From the NCBI GenBank assembly GCA_002412925.1, contig DHVZ01000087.1, positions 1 to 64,000 of the forward strand: a stretch of DNA of 64,000 bases, written 5' to 3'. This document shows, one piece after another, positions 9,576 to 18,088 of the stretch. A program made the position numbers and the translations under genes. Numbering within the stretch: the stretch's first letter is position 1; every line of letters starts with the position of its first letter. Under the pieces are notes generated by a model. It had not been told where the DNA came from, made no database searches, and worked only from the letters and a program-made list of their open reading frames with translations. Source of the DNA: Anaerolineales bacterium UBA5195 (GTDB lineage: Bacteria; Chloroflexota; Anaerolineae; Anaerolineales; Villigracilaceae).

Positions 9576-10126
9576 TGCCACAGCGTGGACCTGGTTTCCA
9601 CCGTCCCCCTGCCTACCCCAATATCCCGCCCGCGCTCCAGCGCGCCCATGAATTCATGGAGCTCGGCAACTACGCTGAGGCGGCTGCCGCTTTCGAAAAG
9701 CTGGCGCTCGAGGCCAAAAACCAGCTGGAACCGCGCGCGCCCTTCTTCTACCTGCAGGCCGGGTGCGCCCGCATCCACCTTCGACAGGTTGCCAGCGGAA
9801 TGACCCATTTGCGTCACGGTCTTGAACTGTTTGCTGCCTCGGGCCATTACCACCAACTCTACCGCGCCGGGACGCGCATCGTGCACGAATTGAAAGCGCG
9901 CGGCCTGGAAAAAGAGTCCCAGGAAATTTCCAGATTGGTCCATCGGCATATCCCGGCGATCTCAGAAAGCCCCACCCAGCGAGGGCCTGAGCCGGGCCGG
10001 AGAACCCCTCTCGCCACACACTGTGACTTTTGCGGAGGCCCCATACATTCAGATGAAATGGAATGGGCTGATGCCACAACCGCCACATGCCCATTCTGCA
10101 ACAGCCCGGTGCATCTTGAAGAATAA
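9575..10126 (+). CDS. TPR-like protein with C-terminal zinc ribbon
   Basis: 183 residues. The N-terminal half is helical with TPR character (ALQRAHEFMELGNYAEAAAAFEKLA, split over about residues 18-45, then further helices). The C-terminus carries two Cys pairs, CDFCGG and CPFCNS, forming a probable zinc ribbon. AGGAGG lies four bases before the ATG, which shares one base with the trmI stop. Translational coupling to trmI suggests a role linked to tRNA or RNA handling, but that is only context. I do not recognise a named family. Confidence 0.8.
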   Translation: MPQRGPGFHRPPAYPNIPPALQRAHEFMELGNYAEAAAAFEKLALEAKNQLEPRAPFFYLQAGCARIHLRQVASGMTHLRHGLELFAASGHYHQLYRAGTRIVHELKARGLEKESQEISRLVHRHIPAISESPTQRGPEPGRRTPLATHCDFCGGPIHSDEMEWADATTATCPFCNSPVHLEE

Positions 10127-10144
10127 AGGATCTCACTTAACGGT

Positions 10145-10744
10145 ATGACCTTCCACCTGACCGAAGCAGAGATCAAGGCCCGGCTCGCTGCCACCAGGCA
10201 CCAATCTTTTCACGAAAAACCTTTTCCCCAATTCGCCAACCGCCGCCCGCGAGCAGCGGCAGTTCTGCTGCCGCTCGCCTGGGATGGAAGTGAATGGCAC
10301 CTGCTCTTCACACGCCGCACTGAGATCCTCGAACACCACAAGGGGCAGGTCTCCTTCCCCGGCGGCGCCACCGACCCGCAAGACAGCAGCCCCGAGGAAA
10401 CCGCCCTGCGCGAAGCAGAAGAAGAGATCGGACTGCGCCGCTCCGATGTGCGCATCCTGGGGCGGCTCGGCGAAATGCTGACCGTCACCAACTTTATCAT
10501 TACACCAATCGTGGGGGTTTTCCCCTGGCCTTACGCTTTCACAGTTCACACCATTGAAGTGAGCCGTGTTTTTACGCTGCCGCTCCAATGGTTAAGCGAC
10601 CGCCAAAACTGGCAGGAATTCGTCCGCCAGGAGACCAAGCTCTCGGTCATCACCTACTTTCCCTTTGACGGGGAATTGCTCTGGGGCGCGACAGCCCGGA
10701 TCACGGTGGAGTTTATCCGCGCGCTGGGCCTGCTCCCGGCTTAG
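10145..10744 (+). CDS. Nudix hydrolase, NudL-like CoA pyrophosphatase
   Basis: 199 residues. HKGQVSFPGGATDP (about 65-78) followed by TALREAEEEIGL (86-97) is the UPF0035 plus Nudix-box arrangement of NudL-type CoA pyrophosphatases. These cut CoA or acyl-CoA to 3',5'-ADP and phosphopantetheine. The first Glu of the textbook Nudix box is absent, as is usual in this subfamily. The substrate is inferred from subfamily only. Its last 4 bases overlap the convergent nucleosidase gene. Confidence 0.88.
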   Translation: MTFHLTEAEIKARLAATRHQSFHEKPFPQFANRRPRAAAVLLPLAWDGSEWHLLFTRRTEILEHHKGQVSFPGGATDPQDSSPEETALREAEEEIGLRRSDVRILGRLGEMLTVTNFIITPIVGVFPWPYAFTVHTIEVSRVFTLPLQWLSDRQNWQEFVRQETKLSVITYFPFDGELLWGATARITVEFIRALGLLPA

Positions 10745-11436
10745 CCGCCCGCACCCGCAGCCTGGATCCAATCATCCAACTGATCCACCAGCCGCAGCAT
10801 GATTTCAGCCGTGCGCTGCTGGAAGAGTTCCAGTTTGCCGTAGGCCTCCCCGCCGCCAGCCCCCACCAAGTCCGTCACACCGCGCAGGATCAAACACCTG
10901 GTGCGGTTTTTGTTTGCCACCCAGGCAATCGGCCCCGATTCCCAATCGGCGGCGACTGCGCCATATTTCTCAACCAGCATGGGAATGTCTTCGACGACAA
11001 TATCCCGGTCGCCGGAGACCATCAAACCGCGAACAGCAGCAGCCGGACGATTTTCAGCCAGCCACGAGAGATCGATCTCTGCCGAATAATGGGCAATCGC
11101 CTCGGCGGCGTCGCCCATCTGCTCGAGAATGTCATAGACAATCGTTTTCTCAACCAGGATCAGCGTCCCGGTTTGGATACGGCCTTCGAGCCCGCCGCAG
11201 GTGCCCAGGTTGACCAGCAAATCCGGTTGGAAATGGTCGATTACATATTGGGCCGTGGCCGCGGCGCTGATTTTGCCCCAACCGCCGTGAAAGAAAGTAA
11301 CAAGTGTGGAACGCTGAGAAACGAGTTCAGTCTCAAACCACTCCCCGAGCGGTGAGCTTTGAAGCAAAACTTTTGGGAAAAACGACTTAACCGAACGCCA
11401 TTCGGCATTGGCAGAAATCAGCACAACGGTTTTCAT
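10741..11436 (-). CDS. 5'-methylthioadenosine/S-adenosylhomocysteine nucleosidase-like phosphorylase
   Basis: 231 residues of the PNP/UDP phosphorylase superfamily. NLGTCGGLEGRI is the nucleobase-phosphate loop, VAADWESGPIAWVA corresponds to the ribose-binding Met-Glu segment, and LRGVTDLVG carries the catalytic Asp position. Likely reaction: release of a purine base from a nucleoside such as MTA or SAH. The ATG at 11436 has GGGAG seven bases upstream, which is better than an in-frame start 22 codons earlier. It follows pncC by 13 bases, so the two probably form an operon, and it overlaps the convergent Nudix gene by 4 bases. Confidence 0.85.
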   Translation of the reverse strand: MKTVVLISANAEWRSVKSFFPKVLLQSSPLGEWFETELVSQRSTLVTFFHGGWGKISAAATAQYVIDHFQPDLLVNLGTCGGLEGRIQTGTLILVEKTIVYDILEQMGDAAEAIAHYSAEIDLSWLAENRPAAAVRGLMVSGDRDIVVEDIPMLVEKYGAVAADWESGPIAWVANKNRTRCLILRGVTDLVGAGGGEAYGKLELFQQRTAEIMLRLVDQLDDWIQAAGAGG

Positions 11437-11449
11437 CCAAAGACTCCCA

Positions 11450-11953
11450 CTAACGGTAATCGGCATCCAGGCTGCGGCTGCCGTTGAGAAAATCCAGGAC
11501 AAGTTTCAGGGCGGCCTCGGCAGAGGCGTGCTTGTTCTGCTCACGCCCGCCAGGAAAGCAAAAAACCCGCGCCCATTCACCCGCTTCAGCCGACAGGCCG
11601 ATCCAGGTGGTGCCGACCGGTTTATCCGGCAGCCCGCCGCCCGGCCCGGCAATCCCGCTGACACTGACGGCCAGATCGGCAGTGAGCACTTGGCGCGCGC
11701 CGCGGGCCATTTCAAGCACGGTTTCGCGGCTGACCGCCCCATACGCATGCAAGGTCTCCCATGAAACGCCAAGCAGCGCCACCTTGGCTTCGTAAGCATA
11801 GGCAACGACCCCGCCCAGGTAATAATCGGATGAACCGGGAAGATTGGTGATGCGATGCCCGATCAAGCCGCCGGTGCAGGATTCCGCCGTTGCCAGTTGT
11901 TGGCCGCTTGAACGAAGCAGATTCCCGATTTGAATTTCCAACAATTCGTCCAC
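11450..11953 (-). CDS. pncC: CinA C-terminal domain protein, nicotinamide-nucleotide amidase
   Basis: 167 residues matching the standalone CinA C-terminal (PncC) family. The signature segments are LATAESCTGGLIGHRIT, VVAYAYEAKVALLGV and VSVSGIAGPGGG. The family deamidates NMN to nicotinate mononucleotide in NAD salvage, with the Ser/Lys-type active site lying in the AESCTGG segment. It starts at a GTG (second of the ATGTGTG cluster) with GGGAG six bases upstream. No N-terminal molybdopterin-binding-like domain is present. Confidence 0.92.
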   Translation of the reverse strand: MDELLEIQIGNLLRSSGQQLATAESCTGGLIGHRITNLPGSSDYYLGGVVAYAYEAKVALLGVSWETLHAYGAVSRETVLEMARGARQVLTADLAVSVSGIAGPGGGLPDKPVGTTWIGLSAEAGEWARVFCFPGGREQNKHASAEAALKLVLDFLNGSRSLDADYR

Positions 11954-12097
11954 ACATTTCTCCCTGCAATCTCAGATGATTCGTTCCTGGTAGCAGGATT
12001 ATACCGCTCCGGGCGAGCGGCGGTCTGCTGATTTGCCAGACAACCGATTTATAGAAACGTTCGGCCTTTCGTCATTAGCAAAAAGACCGACAAAACA

Positions 12098-12133
12098 AAA
12101 AAAGCCCCTGTCTAAAAAATCGGGGGCTTTTTT
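12098..12133. terminator. Bidirectional intrinsic terminator
   Basis: AAAAAAGCCCC at about 12098-12108 pairs with GGGGCTTTTTT ending at 12133, with an A-rich loop. A-tracts and T-tracts on both sides allow termination in either direction. It sits between the pncC promoter region and the 3' end of the small membrane protein at 12158. Confidence 0.8.
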
Positions 12134-12157
12134 GCAAGCTGCTCAACGATAGCGCAA

Positions 12158-12430
12158 TCAAGGCTGGGCGAAGAGCATCATGGAGTAAACAATCGAGATC
12201 AGCAGCCCAAGCGCTGAAACAGAGATACCGATCTTCGCCATCCTGCGGTTCTCGTCAGAACGCAGTCCCAGCATTCCCAGGCCCAGCCCGAGCAGGCTGC
12301 TGGCGCTGCCGCAAATCGGGACAAGCGCCGCGCACAGGCTGAGGATGCCCAGCGCAATCGAAAAGAGTGCCCAATATTTGTTGGTGCGTTCTTCGGGGTC
12401 GAGGCTGTTGTAATCGGGTTCGGTGGACAT
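12158..12430 (-). CDS. Small two- to three-helix membrane protein
   Basis: 90 residues. A polar N-terminus (MSTEPDYNSLDPEERTNKYW) precedes hydrophobic helices at about 23-45 and 65-87, separated by a charged GLRSDENRRMAK loop. A DUF4190-like layout is possible, but I cannot assign a function. The ATG at 12430 has GGAG six bases upstream. The frame is open further upstream, but that extension has no ribosome site and an unlikely composition. Confidence 0.72.
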   Translation of the reverse strand: MSTEPDYNSLDPEERTNKYWALFSIALGILSLCAALVPICGSASSLLGLGLGMLGLRSDENRRMAKIGISVSALGLLISIVYSMMLFAQP

Positions 12431-12480
12431 GGGCAGCTCCAGATACAAGAATGACTGAAGTATAGCGGTTCTCACAAGAT

Positions 12481-12696
12481 TTGGGTGAGGTGAAATCATG
12501 GCTCTTTGAGAATCTCGCCGCTGTTTACAATAACGGCGATGTCTATCTTCTGGATCTATCCCAAGAAAAACTATTGAAAACCTACAGTTGGAAGCATAAG
12601 GAGCCCTTCTTCTCCAAGCCCCTGGCAATCGATAATTTCCTGTTCATCTATGAGAACCCGATCATGTTTAAGGTCGACCTGTCTGTCGGGCCATAA
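12481..12696 (+). pseudogene. Gene remnant, propeller-repeat-like fragment
   Basis: An open frame giving NLAAVYNNGDVYLLDLS and FIYENPIMFKVDLSVGP. It has the look of blades from a PQQ- or WD-type propeller, but no plausible start, no Shine-Dalgarno and only about 70 residues. An in-frame TAG lies 16 bases upstream. The stretch 12430-12892 holds only this fragment, so it is best read as the 3' relic of a larger gene. Confidence 0.4.
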
Positions 12697-12891
12697 AGCA
12701 GTTGCGGAGCGTTCTGAGCAAAGTCGAAGACATTCCTCAACAGACCTGTAATGAACCATCTCCAGAATGGTTGGTATCATAAATCAAACAGGGATTGACC
12801 AGCCATCTCCTGTCAGGGTTTTGAATTGCCCGGGCAAACCTTGGGCTCAGAAAAACTCAAAATCGGGAAAACTGAAAGACCAGGAGTTGGG

Positions 12892-13251
12892 ATGCCACTA
12901 AAAATCTTGACCATTGAAGATGATCCAGCCATTACAACTTTTATCAATCTGCTGCTCACAATTTATGAGATGCAGGTTGTGGTTGCCAACGACGGCGTAA
13001 CCGGGATTGAACTGGCTCGCACCGAGTCTCCCGATCTGATCCTGCTCGACCTGATGATGCCAGTCATGAATGGCTGGGAAGTCTGCCAGACCATTCGCTC
13101 CTTCAGCCAGGTTCCGATCATCGTTGTCACGGCCGTCAGCAATCGGGAACAAATCATCAGCGCGCTCGCTGCCGGCGCCAACGCCTTTATGGAAAAGCCA
13201 ATTTCCATCGAGGACCTGGTTGCACAAATCAAGCATTTCACCGGCTATTAA
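12892..13251 (+). CDS. Single-domain response regulator (CheY-like)
   Basis: 119 residues, receiver only. The acidic pair is in LTIEDDPAI, the acceptor Asp in LILLDLMMPVMNGWE and the Lys in FMEKPISIEDL. AGGAG lies five bases before the ATG at 12892; an upstream in-frame start at 12826 lacks a ribosome site. There is no output domain and no kinase next to it, so it is an orphan regulator that probably serves a distant kinase. Confidence 0.88.
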   Translation: MPLKILTIEDDPAITTFINLLLTIYEMQVVVANDGVTGIELARTESPDLILLDLMMPVMNGWEVCQTIRSFSQVPIIVVTAVSNREQIISALAAGANAFMEKPISIEDLVAQIKHFTGY

Positions 13252-13276
13252 AAACAAACCCGGTTGAGCCAATCTA

Positions 13277-13316
13277 CAAAAGGCCTGCGCATTTTCACCA
13301 AGGCGCGGGCCTTTTT
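13277..13316 (+). terminator. Intrinsic terminator
   Basis: AAAAGGCCTGCGC near 13277-13290 pairs with GCGCGGGCCTTTTT ending near 13316, giving a GC-rich stem followed by T residues. It separates the receiver gene from uvrC. Confidence 0.75.
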
Positions 13317-13333
13317 GCGTTAAAATCAATCCG

Positions 13334-15205
13334 ATGGAAATCTCCGCTCACCTGCAAGGTATTCTCGACACGCTCCCGACCAAACCCGGCTGTTACATCA
13401 TGAAAAACGCCGCCGGGACAATTATTTACGTTGGGAAGGCGATCAACCTGAAGAACCGGGTGCGCTCCTACTTCCATGCCGATGCCAGTCACGACAGCAA
13501 GACCCGCCGCCTGGTGCGCGAGATCACCCATCTTGAGTGGATCCTGGTCGGCTCAGAGCTGGAAGCCTTGATCCTGGAAATGAACCTGATCAAGCGCCAC
13601 CGGCCCAAGTACAACATCCGTCTGAAGGACGATAAGCGCTATCCGTACATCAAAGTCCACTGGAACGAAGCTTACCCCCGGGTGACGGTCACCCGGTTAA
13701 TGGAAACAGACGGCGCGCGCTACTTTGGCCCGTATACCTCGGCCTGGGCCGTTTACCAGACCCTGGACGTGCTCCGGCGGATCTTTCCCTACCTGACCTG
13801 TGACCGCGAAATCACCGGCCTCGACAAGCGCGCCTGTCTCTACTACGACATCAAACTCTGCACCGGGCCTTGCATCGGCGCGGTCGACCAGGCCGGGTAC
13901 CGCCAGATGATTTCCGATCTGATGGATTTCCTGGCCGGTCACAGCGAAACGATTGTCAGCCGAATGCAGCAGGAGATGGAAACCGCCGCTGAAGAACTGC
14001 GTTTCGAGAAAGCTGCCGCCCTGCGCGACCGGCTCAAGGCGGTGCAATCAATCATCGAACGCCAGAAAGTCGTTTTTGCCGCCGATTATCTCGACTCAGA
14101 CGTGCTGGCGATGGCCCGCACCGACGGCGAAGCCTGCGTCCAGATTTTCTTCATCCGCGGCGGCAAGCTGATCGGACGGGAATACTTCATCCTGGAGGGC
14201 ACCGAGGAAACGACCGATTCCGAGGTGATGACCCAGTTCGTCCAGCAGTTCTACGCTGAAGCCGCCAGCGTCCCCGACCAGGTCATGCTGCCCAACCAGC
14301 TCGAAGAAGCCCAGATCGTCTCGCAGTGGCTTAGGTCGAAACACGGCGGCAAAAAGGTCAAGATGTTCGTCCCGAAGGGCGGCCAACCGCAAGAACTGGT
14401 CCAGATGGCCGCCGAAAACGCGACCGAGACGCTGCAAGCCCTGCGCGCCCAGTGGCAGGCCGACACACATAAACAGGAACTGGCCCTGGCCGAACTCCAA
14501 TCCGCTTTCAGCCTTTCCCAGCCGCCCAACCGGATCGAGTGTTACGATGTTTCGCACACGCAGGGCGTGGCCACGGTTGGCGCGATGGTCGTTTTCGAAC
14601 AGGGCGTTCCGGCCAAAAAGATGTACCGCAAATTCAACATCGAAAGCGCCTCCCCCGGCGCGCCGGACGATTTCGCCAGCATGGAAGAAATGCTCCGGCG
14701 GCGCTTCAAACGCTGGCAGGTTTCCCAAGAGAATTCAACCCCGGCGGCTCCGGGCGCAAAAACGGACGAGTCCTTCGCCCGGTTACCCGATTTGTTGATC
14801 GTGGATGGCGGCAAAGGCCAGTTGAGCCGCGCCGTCAAAGTCCTGGAGGATTTCGGGCTGTTCGGGAAAGTCCCGGTCGTGGGGCTGGCCAAACGCGAGG
14901 AGGAGGTCTTCTTCCCACACAAATCCGAGTCGCTGATGCTCGGGCGCCACTCACAAGGCCTGTACCTCGTCCAGCGCATCCGCGACGAGGCCCACCGCTT
15001 CGGGATCACCGCCCATCGCGCGCGGCGCACCAAACAGGGACTGGCCTCGCAACTCGACTCGATCCCCGGCGTTGGCCCGGCGCGCCGAAAGAACCTCTTG
15101 CGGCATTTCGGTTCTGTGGATAAGATTAGAGTTGCTTCCGTCACCGAACTGGCCGAAATCGTCCCACTGGCTGTGGCCGAAAGCCTGAAAGCGCATCTCG
15201 AATAG
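13334..15205 (+). CDS. uvrC: Excinuclease ABC subunit C (UvrC)
   Basis: 623 residues, the normal family length. The N-terminal GIY-YIG nuclease domain shows GCYIMKN (19-25), IIYVGKA (30-36) and NRVRSYF. A UVR domain (near 205-240) carries ELRFEKAAALRDRLKAV. The C-terminal RNase-H-like nuclease begins at IECYDVSHTQG, and the tandem HhH shows LDSIPGVGPARRKNLLRHFG. UvrC makes both incisions around a lesion in nucleotide excision repair with UvrA and UvrB, which are not in this window. It is transcribed alone. Confidence 0.97.
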   Translation: MEISAHLQGILDTLPTKPGCYIMKNAAGTIIYVGKAINLKNRVRSYFHADASHDSKTRRLVREITHLEWILVGSELEALILEMNLIKRHRPKYNIRLKDDKRYPYIKVHWNEAYPRVTVTRLMETDGARYFGPYTSAWAVYQTLDVLRRIFPYLTCDREITGLDKRACLYYDIKLCTGPCIGAVDQAGYRQMISDLMDFLAGHSETIVSRMQQEMETAAEELRFEKAAALRDRLKAVQSIIERQKVVFAADYLDSDVLAMARTDGEACVQIFFIRGGKLIGREYFILEGTEETTDSEVMTQFVQQFYAEAASVPDQVMLPNQLEEAQIVSQWLRSKHGGKKVKMFVPKGGQPQELVQMAAENATETLQALRAQWQADTHKQELALAELQSAFSLSQPPNRIECYDVSHTQGVATVGAMVVFEQGVPAKKMYRKFNIESASPGAPDDFASMEEMLRRRFKRWQVSQENSTPAAPGAKTDESFARLPDLLIVDGGKGQLSRAVKVLEDFGLFGKVPVVGLAKREEEVFFPHKSESLMLGRHSQGLYLVQRIRDEAHRFGITAHRARRTKQGLASQLDSIPGVGPARRKNLLRHFGSVDKIRVASVTELAEIVPLAVAESLKAHLE

Positions 15206-15315
15206 CCATTCTTTGGCCGTGGATTTCACGGATTTTCGCGGAGAAGAACAATAATCGGTTTTAATCTGCGAAACACCTGCACTGCACCACATCTGCCCTA
15301 GCGGGCGGTGCCAGG

Positions 15316-15337
15316 GAACGCAGCGCGGTGCAAGTGT
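15316..15337. repeat. REP-like element, half copy (family A)
   Basis: These 22 bases are the exact reverse complement of 16559-16580 inside the complete copy of the same element. The other arm is degenerate here. It lies about 33 bases before the start of the VOC gene. Confidence 0.75.
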
Positions 15338-15369
15338 CTGCGGCAAGCTTGATAGTGTGGAGCCTTTCT

Positions 15370-15765
15370 TTGAAAATCGACCATTTCGCCTTTGAAGTCT
15401 CAGACCTGCCAGCTTCGATCGACTTCTACGTCAACAAGCTGGGATTTCAGCTACAAATGACCTTCACGGACGAAAAAGAACACGAGACCCTGGCGGTGCT
15501 GGCGCTGGATGGCGGCAAACTGGAGTTGATCCAGGTGCTGGACGGGGCCAATGAAAAGAAACCCTTCGACCCGCAGGTGGTGCGCCCGCACTTTTGCCCA
15601 CACTTGGCCCTGGAAAGCGACGATTTCGAGAAGACCCTGGCCGACATCCGGGCCCAAGGGTTGAAAATCGTCCACGGGCCACTGGAAATCCCGGGCCTGG
15701 CGAAATGGCTCTATATCACCGACCCGGATAACAACGTGATCGAGTTCTTTCAGGAATTCCATTAA
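15370..15765 (+). CDS. VOC (glyoxalase/bleomycin-resistance) family protein
   Basis: 131 residues. A single vicinal-oxygen-chelate module opens with KIDHFAFEVSDLPASIDFY and ends with LYITDPDNNVIEFFQ. Metal-ligand candidates are the His of DHFAF, a Glu of the KLELIQ strand, the His of RPHFCPHLAL and the Glu of NVIEFF. The pattern is close to glyoxalase I or a related lyase or dioxygenase, but the substrate cannot be assigned. The TTG at 15370 is favoured because GTGGAG lies seven bases upstream and the domain starts there. An in-frame GTG at 15328 falls inside a repeat. Confidence 0.83.
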   Translation: MKIDHFAFEVSDLPASIDFYVNKLGFQLQMTFTDEKEHETLAVLALDGGKLELIQVLDGANEKKPFDPQVVRPHFCPHLALESDDFEKTLADIRAQGLKIVHGPLEIPGLAKWLYITDPDNNVIEFFQEFH

Positions 15766-15838
15766 AATGAGTAGTCGGCGTTCTCCAATGCCGCCAAAAG
15801 ACCATTTTTATTGATTTGCGCTCAGAGAAAAAGGATTT

Positions 15839-16219
15839 ATGAAACAAATCTGGATTGTTGATGACGATGACGAAATGGCGCAGGCCATCACGCTGATGCT
15901 CAAGCTGCTCGATTGCACTGCACGCCACTTCCTCAAAGCGCGCCTGGCCGCCACGGAATTGCTGGCGGGCAAGCGCCCCGATTTGATAATCCTGGATATC
16001 AGCATGCCCGAAGTGACCGGGATCATGATGCTGGAATTTGTCCGCCGCCGCCCGGAGTGGAAGGATTTGCCGATCATCATGCTCTCCTCCGAGGCGACCG
16101 ATGTCCAAATCGACGAAGCCCTCGGGCTGGGCGCAGATGCTTATGTTACCAAACCGGTCAGTATCGATGAATTGGAAGCCGCAATGCAGTCAGCTTTCGA
16201 AAAACACGGTAAAATGTAG
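15839..16219 (+). CDS. Single-domain response regulator (CheY-like)
   Basis: 126 residues. It has an acidic cluster in IVDDDDEMAQA, acceptor Asp in LIILDISMPEVTG, Ser in IIMLSSEATD and Lys in YVTKPVSIDEL. No output domain and no adjacent kinase. It is the second orphan receiver within 3 kb, and the two differ clearly in sequence. Confidence 0.87.
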   Translation: MKQIWIVDDDDEMAQAITLMLKLLDCTARHFLKARLAATELLAGKRPDLIILDISMPEVTGIMMLEFVRRRPEWKDLPIIMLSSEATDVQIDEALGLGADAYVTKPVSIDELEAAMQSAFEKHGKM

Positions 16220-16293
16220 GGTACTTAAAAATTTAATGTGGCAGGCAACTTAAAGGTACCTGTTACATCCGCTCCACTTGAAGAGGTATGAAA

Positions 16294-16428
16294 ATGGCAG
16301 GCAAGTCAAAAAACACAGTCGATAAAAATGATTATCGTTCGCGGCAAATGCGCCTTTATCGGATTATTTTTGGGGTGATCGCAGTCATCCTGATTCTATC
16401 CATGGCACTCTCGCAGTTAAATTTCTAG
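16294..16428 (+). CDS. 44-residue single-pass membrane protein
   Basis: A short ORF reading MAGKSKNTVDKNDYRSRQ followed by a membrane helix (RIIFGVIAVILILSMAL). It has a positively charged N-terminal tail and ends at TAG 16426-16428. AAGAGGT lies seven bases upstream of the ATG at 16294; an ATG at 16288 directly abuts the Shine-Dalgarno. The clean SD, charge pattern and helix argue for a real gene. Function unknown. Confidence 0.65.
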   Translation: MAGKSKNTVDKNDYRSRQMRLYRIIFGVIAVILILSMALSQLNF

Positions 16429-16482
16429 CGAACAGAACCGATCCCTGAGCAGGCCGCGAGGCTGGTTCAGGTTATACCCAGG

Positions 16483-16508
16483 AGCGCGGCGCAGGTTGCC
16501 GCGCTTTG
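16483..16508 (+). terminator. Probable intrinsic terminator
   Basis: GCGCGGC (16484-16490) and GCCGCGC (16498-16504) form a 7-bp GC stem followed by a short TTTGT. The T-run is weak, so it could also be a stabilising hairpin after the small membrane gene. Confidence 0.5.
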
Positions 16509-16557
16509 TGCCGCAATAAAGCAAATTAGAGGGTCGAGGAGCCGATGATTTTCGGCA

Positions 16558-16592
16558 TACACTTGCACCGCGCTGCGTTCGGTGCAAGTGTA
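16558..16592. repeat. REP-like palindromic repeat (family A)
   Basis: Perfect 13-bp arms, TACACTTGCACCG (16558-16570) and its reverse complement (16580-16592), with a 9-nt loop. It lies about 50 bases before the prfA start. A half copy is at 15316-15337 and a full copy with a different loop at 32661-32697. Confidence 0.85.
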
Positions 16593-16644
16593 CGGACGAA
16601 AGAGCATCGTCCTACTCAACCGGCAATACAAGTCATGGTGAACT

Positions 16645-17721
16645 ATGCTTGAAAACCTTGTTGGAATTGAAGATCGTTATGATGAACTTACCCGCCAATT
16701 GATGGAGGTCGGCAACGACTACCAGAGAGCCTCGGAGTTAAACAAGGAACGCTCTGATATTGAAACCCTCGTCGAGAAGGCGCGTGAGTATCGTGAAGCG
16801 CTCAAGCGGCTCGAAGAAGCCCGGGCGCTGGCCGAGAACGAACAGGACGCCGAAATGCGCGAACTGGCCGAAATGGAAGTGGCCGAACTTGAGCCAAAAA
16901 TCTCCGAAATCGAGGCCGCGCTGAAGGCCATGCTGGTTCCCAAAGACCCGCGTGACGAGAAAAACGTCTTTGTCGAAATCCGCGCCGGAACAGGCGGCGA
17001 CGAGGCAGCCCTATTTGCTGCAGACCTATTCCGCATGTACACCCTGTACGCTGAGCGCCAGCGCTGGAAAACGGAAGTCATGTCAGCCAGTGAAATTGGC
17101 ATCGGCGGGTACAAGGAAGTCATTTTTGAAATCAAAGGCAAAGGGGCCTTTTCGAAGCTCAAGTGGGAATCCGGCGTACACCGCGTCCAGCGCGTCCCGA
17201 CCACCGAATCGCAGGGCCGCATCCATACCTCCACCGCCACCGTGGTGGTGCTGGCCGAAGTGGATGATGTCGAGATCAAAATCCCCGAAAGCGACATCGA
17301 AATCGACGTTTACAAGTCGGCGGGCGCGGGCGGCCAGAACGTGCAGAAAAACTCCACCGCCGTGCGCATCACCCACAAACCGACCGGGATCGTCGTGGCC
17401 TGCCAGGATGAACGCTCACAGCTCCAGAACAAACTGCGCGGCATGTCCATTTTGCGCGCGCGCCTGTTCGAGATCGAGCAGCAAAGACGCCAGGCCGAAC
17501 TGGAAGATGACCGCCGCTCACAGGTTGGCACGGGCGAACGCTCGGAGAAAATCCGCACCTACAACTACCCACAATCGCGCGTCACGGATCACCGCATCGG
17601 CGTTTCATCCTACAACCTGCCGGTGGTGATGAGCGGCGACATCGATATGTTCATCGATGAACTCTCCCAACGCGACGAAGCCGGGAAGCTTTCATCGACG
17701 AACGTGGATGACGACGAATAA
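16645..17721 (+). CDS. prfA: Peptide chain release factor 1
   Basis: 358 residues, full length. The peptidyl-tRNA hydrolysis motif GGQ is at 229-231 (AGAGGQNVQKNS), and the stop-codon-reading tripeptide of RF1 type is PTT at 185-187 in QRVPTTESQGRIHTS. It recognises UAA and UAG at the ribosomal A site. The cognate methyltransferase gene prmC lies 5 kb downstream at 22812, not adjacent as in many bacteria. A terminator follows at 17825. Confidence 0.97.
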   Translation: MLENLVGIEDRYDELTRQLMEVGNDYQRASELNKERSDIETLVEKAREYREALKRLEEARALAENEQDAEMRELAEMEVAELEPKISEIEAALKAMLVPKDPRDEKNVFVEIRAGTGGDEAALFAADLFRMYTLYAERQRWKTEVMSASEIGIGGYKEVIFEIKGKGAFSKLKWESGVHRVQRVPTTESQGRIHTSTATVVVLAEVDDVEIKIPESDIEIDVYKSAGAGGQNVQKNSTAVRITHKPTGIVVACQDERSQLQNKLRGMSILRARLFEIEQQRRQAELEDDRRSQVGTGERSEKIRTYNYPQSRVTDHRIGVSSYNLPVVMSGDIDMFIDELSQRDEAGKLSSTNVDDDE

Positions 17722-17824
17722 TCCCGCAGGATGGCCAACAGGCCGCTGGAATCAACGCGTCAGATTCTTTTCACGACAGAAATACCATCTGAAACCCTGT
17801 AACCATTCTATTAGTCAATAACAT

Positions 17825-17851
17825 AAACGCCCTTTCATAAGGGCGTTTTTT
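17825..17851 (+). terminator. Intrinsic terminator of prfA
   Basis: AACGCCCTT (about 17826-17834) pairs with AAGGGCGTT after a short CATA-type loop, followed by TTTTTT. Strong stem plus T-run, about 100 bases after the prfA stop. Confidence 0.88.
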
Positions 17852-17903
17852 GTTCAATGGATTGCTATACGCGGTGTTATGTTTCGATAAACTTACCATT
17901 AAT

Positions 17904-17938
17904 TGTCAACCTTGCCCACATCGTGGACAAGGTTGACA
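17904..17938. repeat. Strong 35-nt hairpin in a gene-free stretch
   Basis: TGTCAACCTTG (17904-17914) and CAAGGTTGACA (17928-17938) form an 11-bp stem. A further CCAC/GTGG pairs inside it across one mismatch, around an ATC loop. There is no T-run on either side, so it is not a terminator. The 17721-18089 interval holds only this hairpin and the prfA terminator. It may be an insertion-sequence end or a protein-binding site. Confidence 0.7.
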
Positions 17939-18088
17939 GCTACGGTTAAGATAGGTGTCTTGGGGAAGTTGTTGTTTTGGTGCTGTGTCACCTATTCACT
18001 TCCTTTTTTGGATTGAGCGGCCTATGGCAGGCACTATTAGTATGTTCTTGTTTGGGATGTGGCGAATGTGTCACCCGGAAACGATTTT

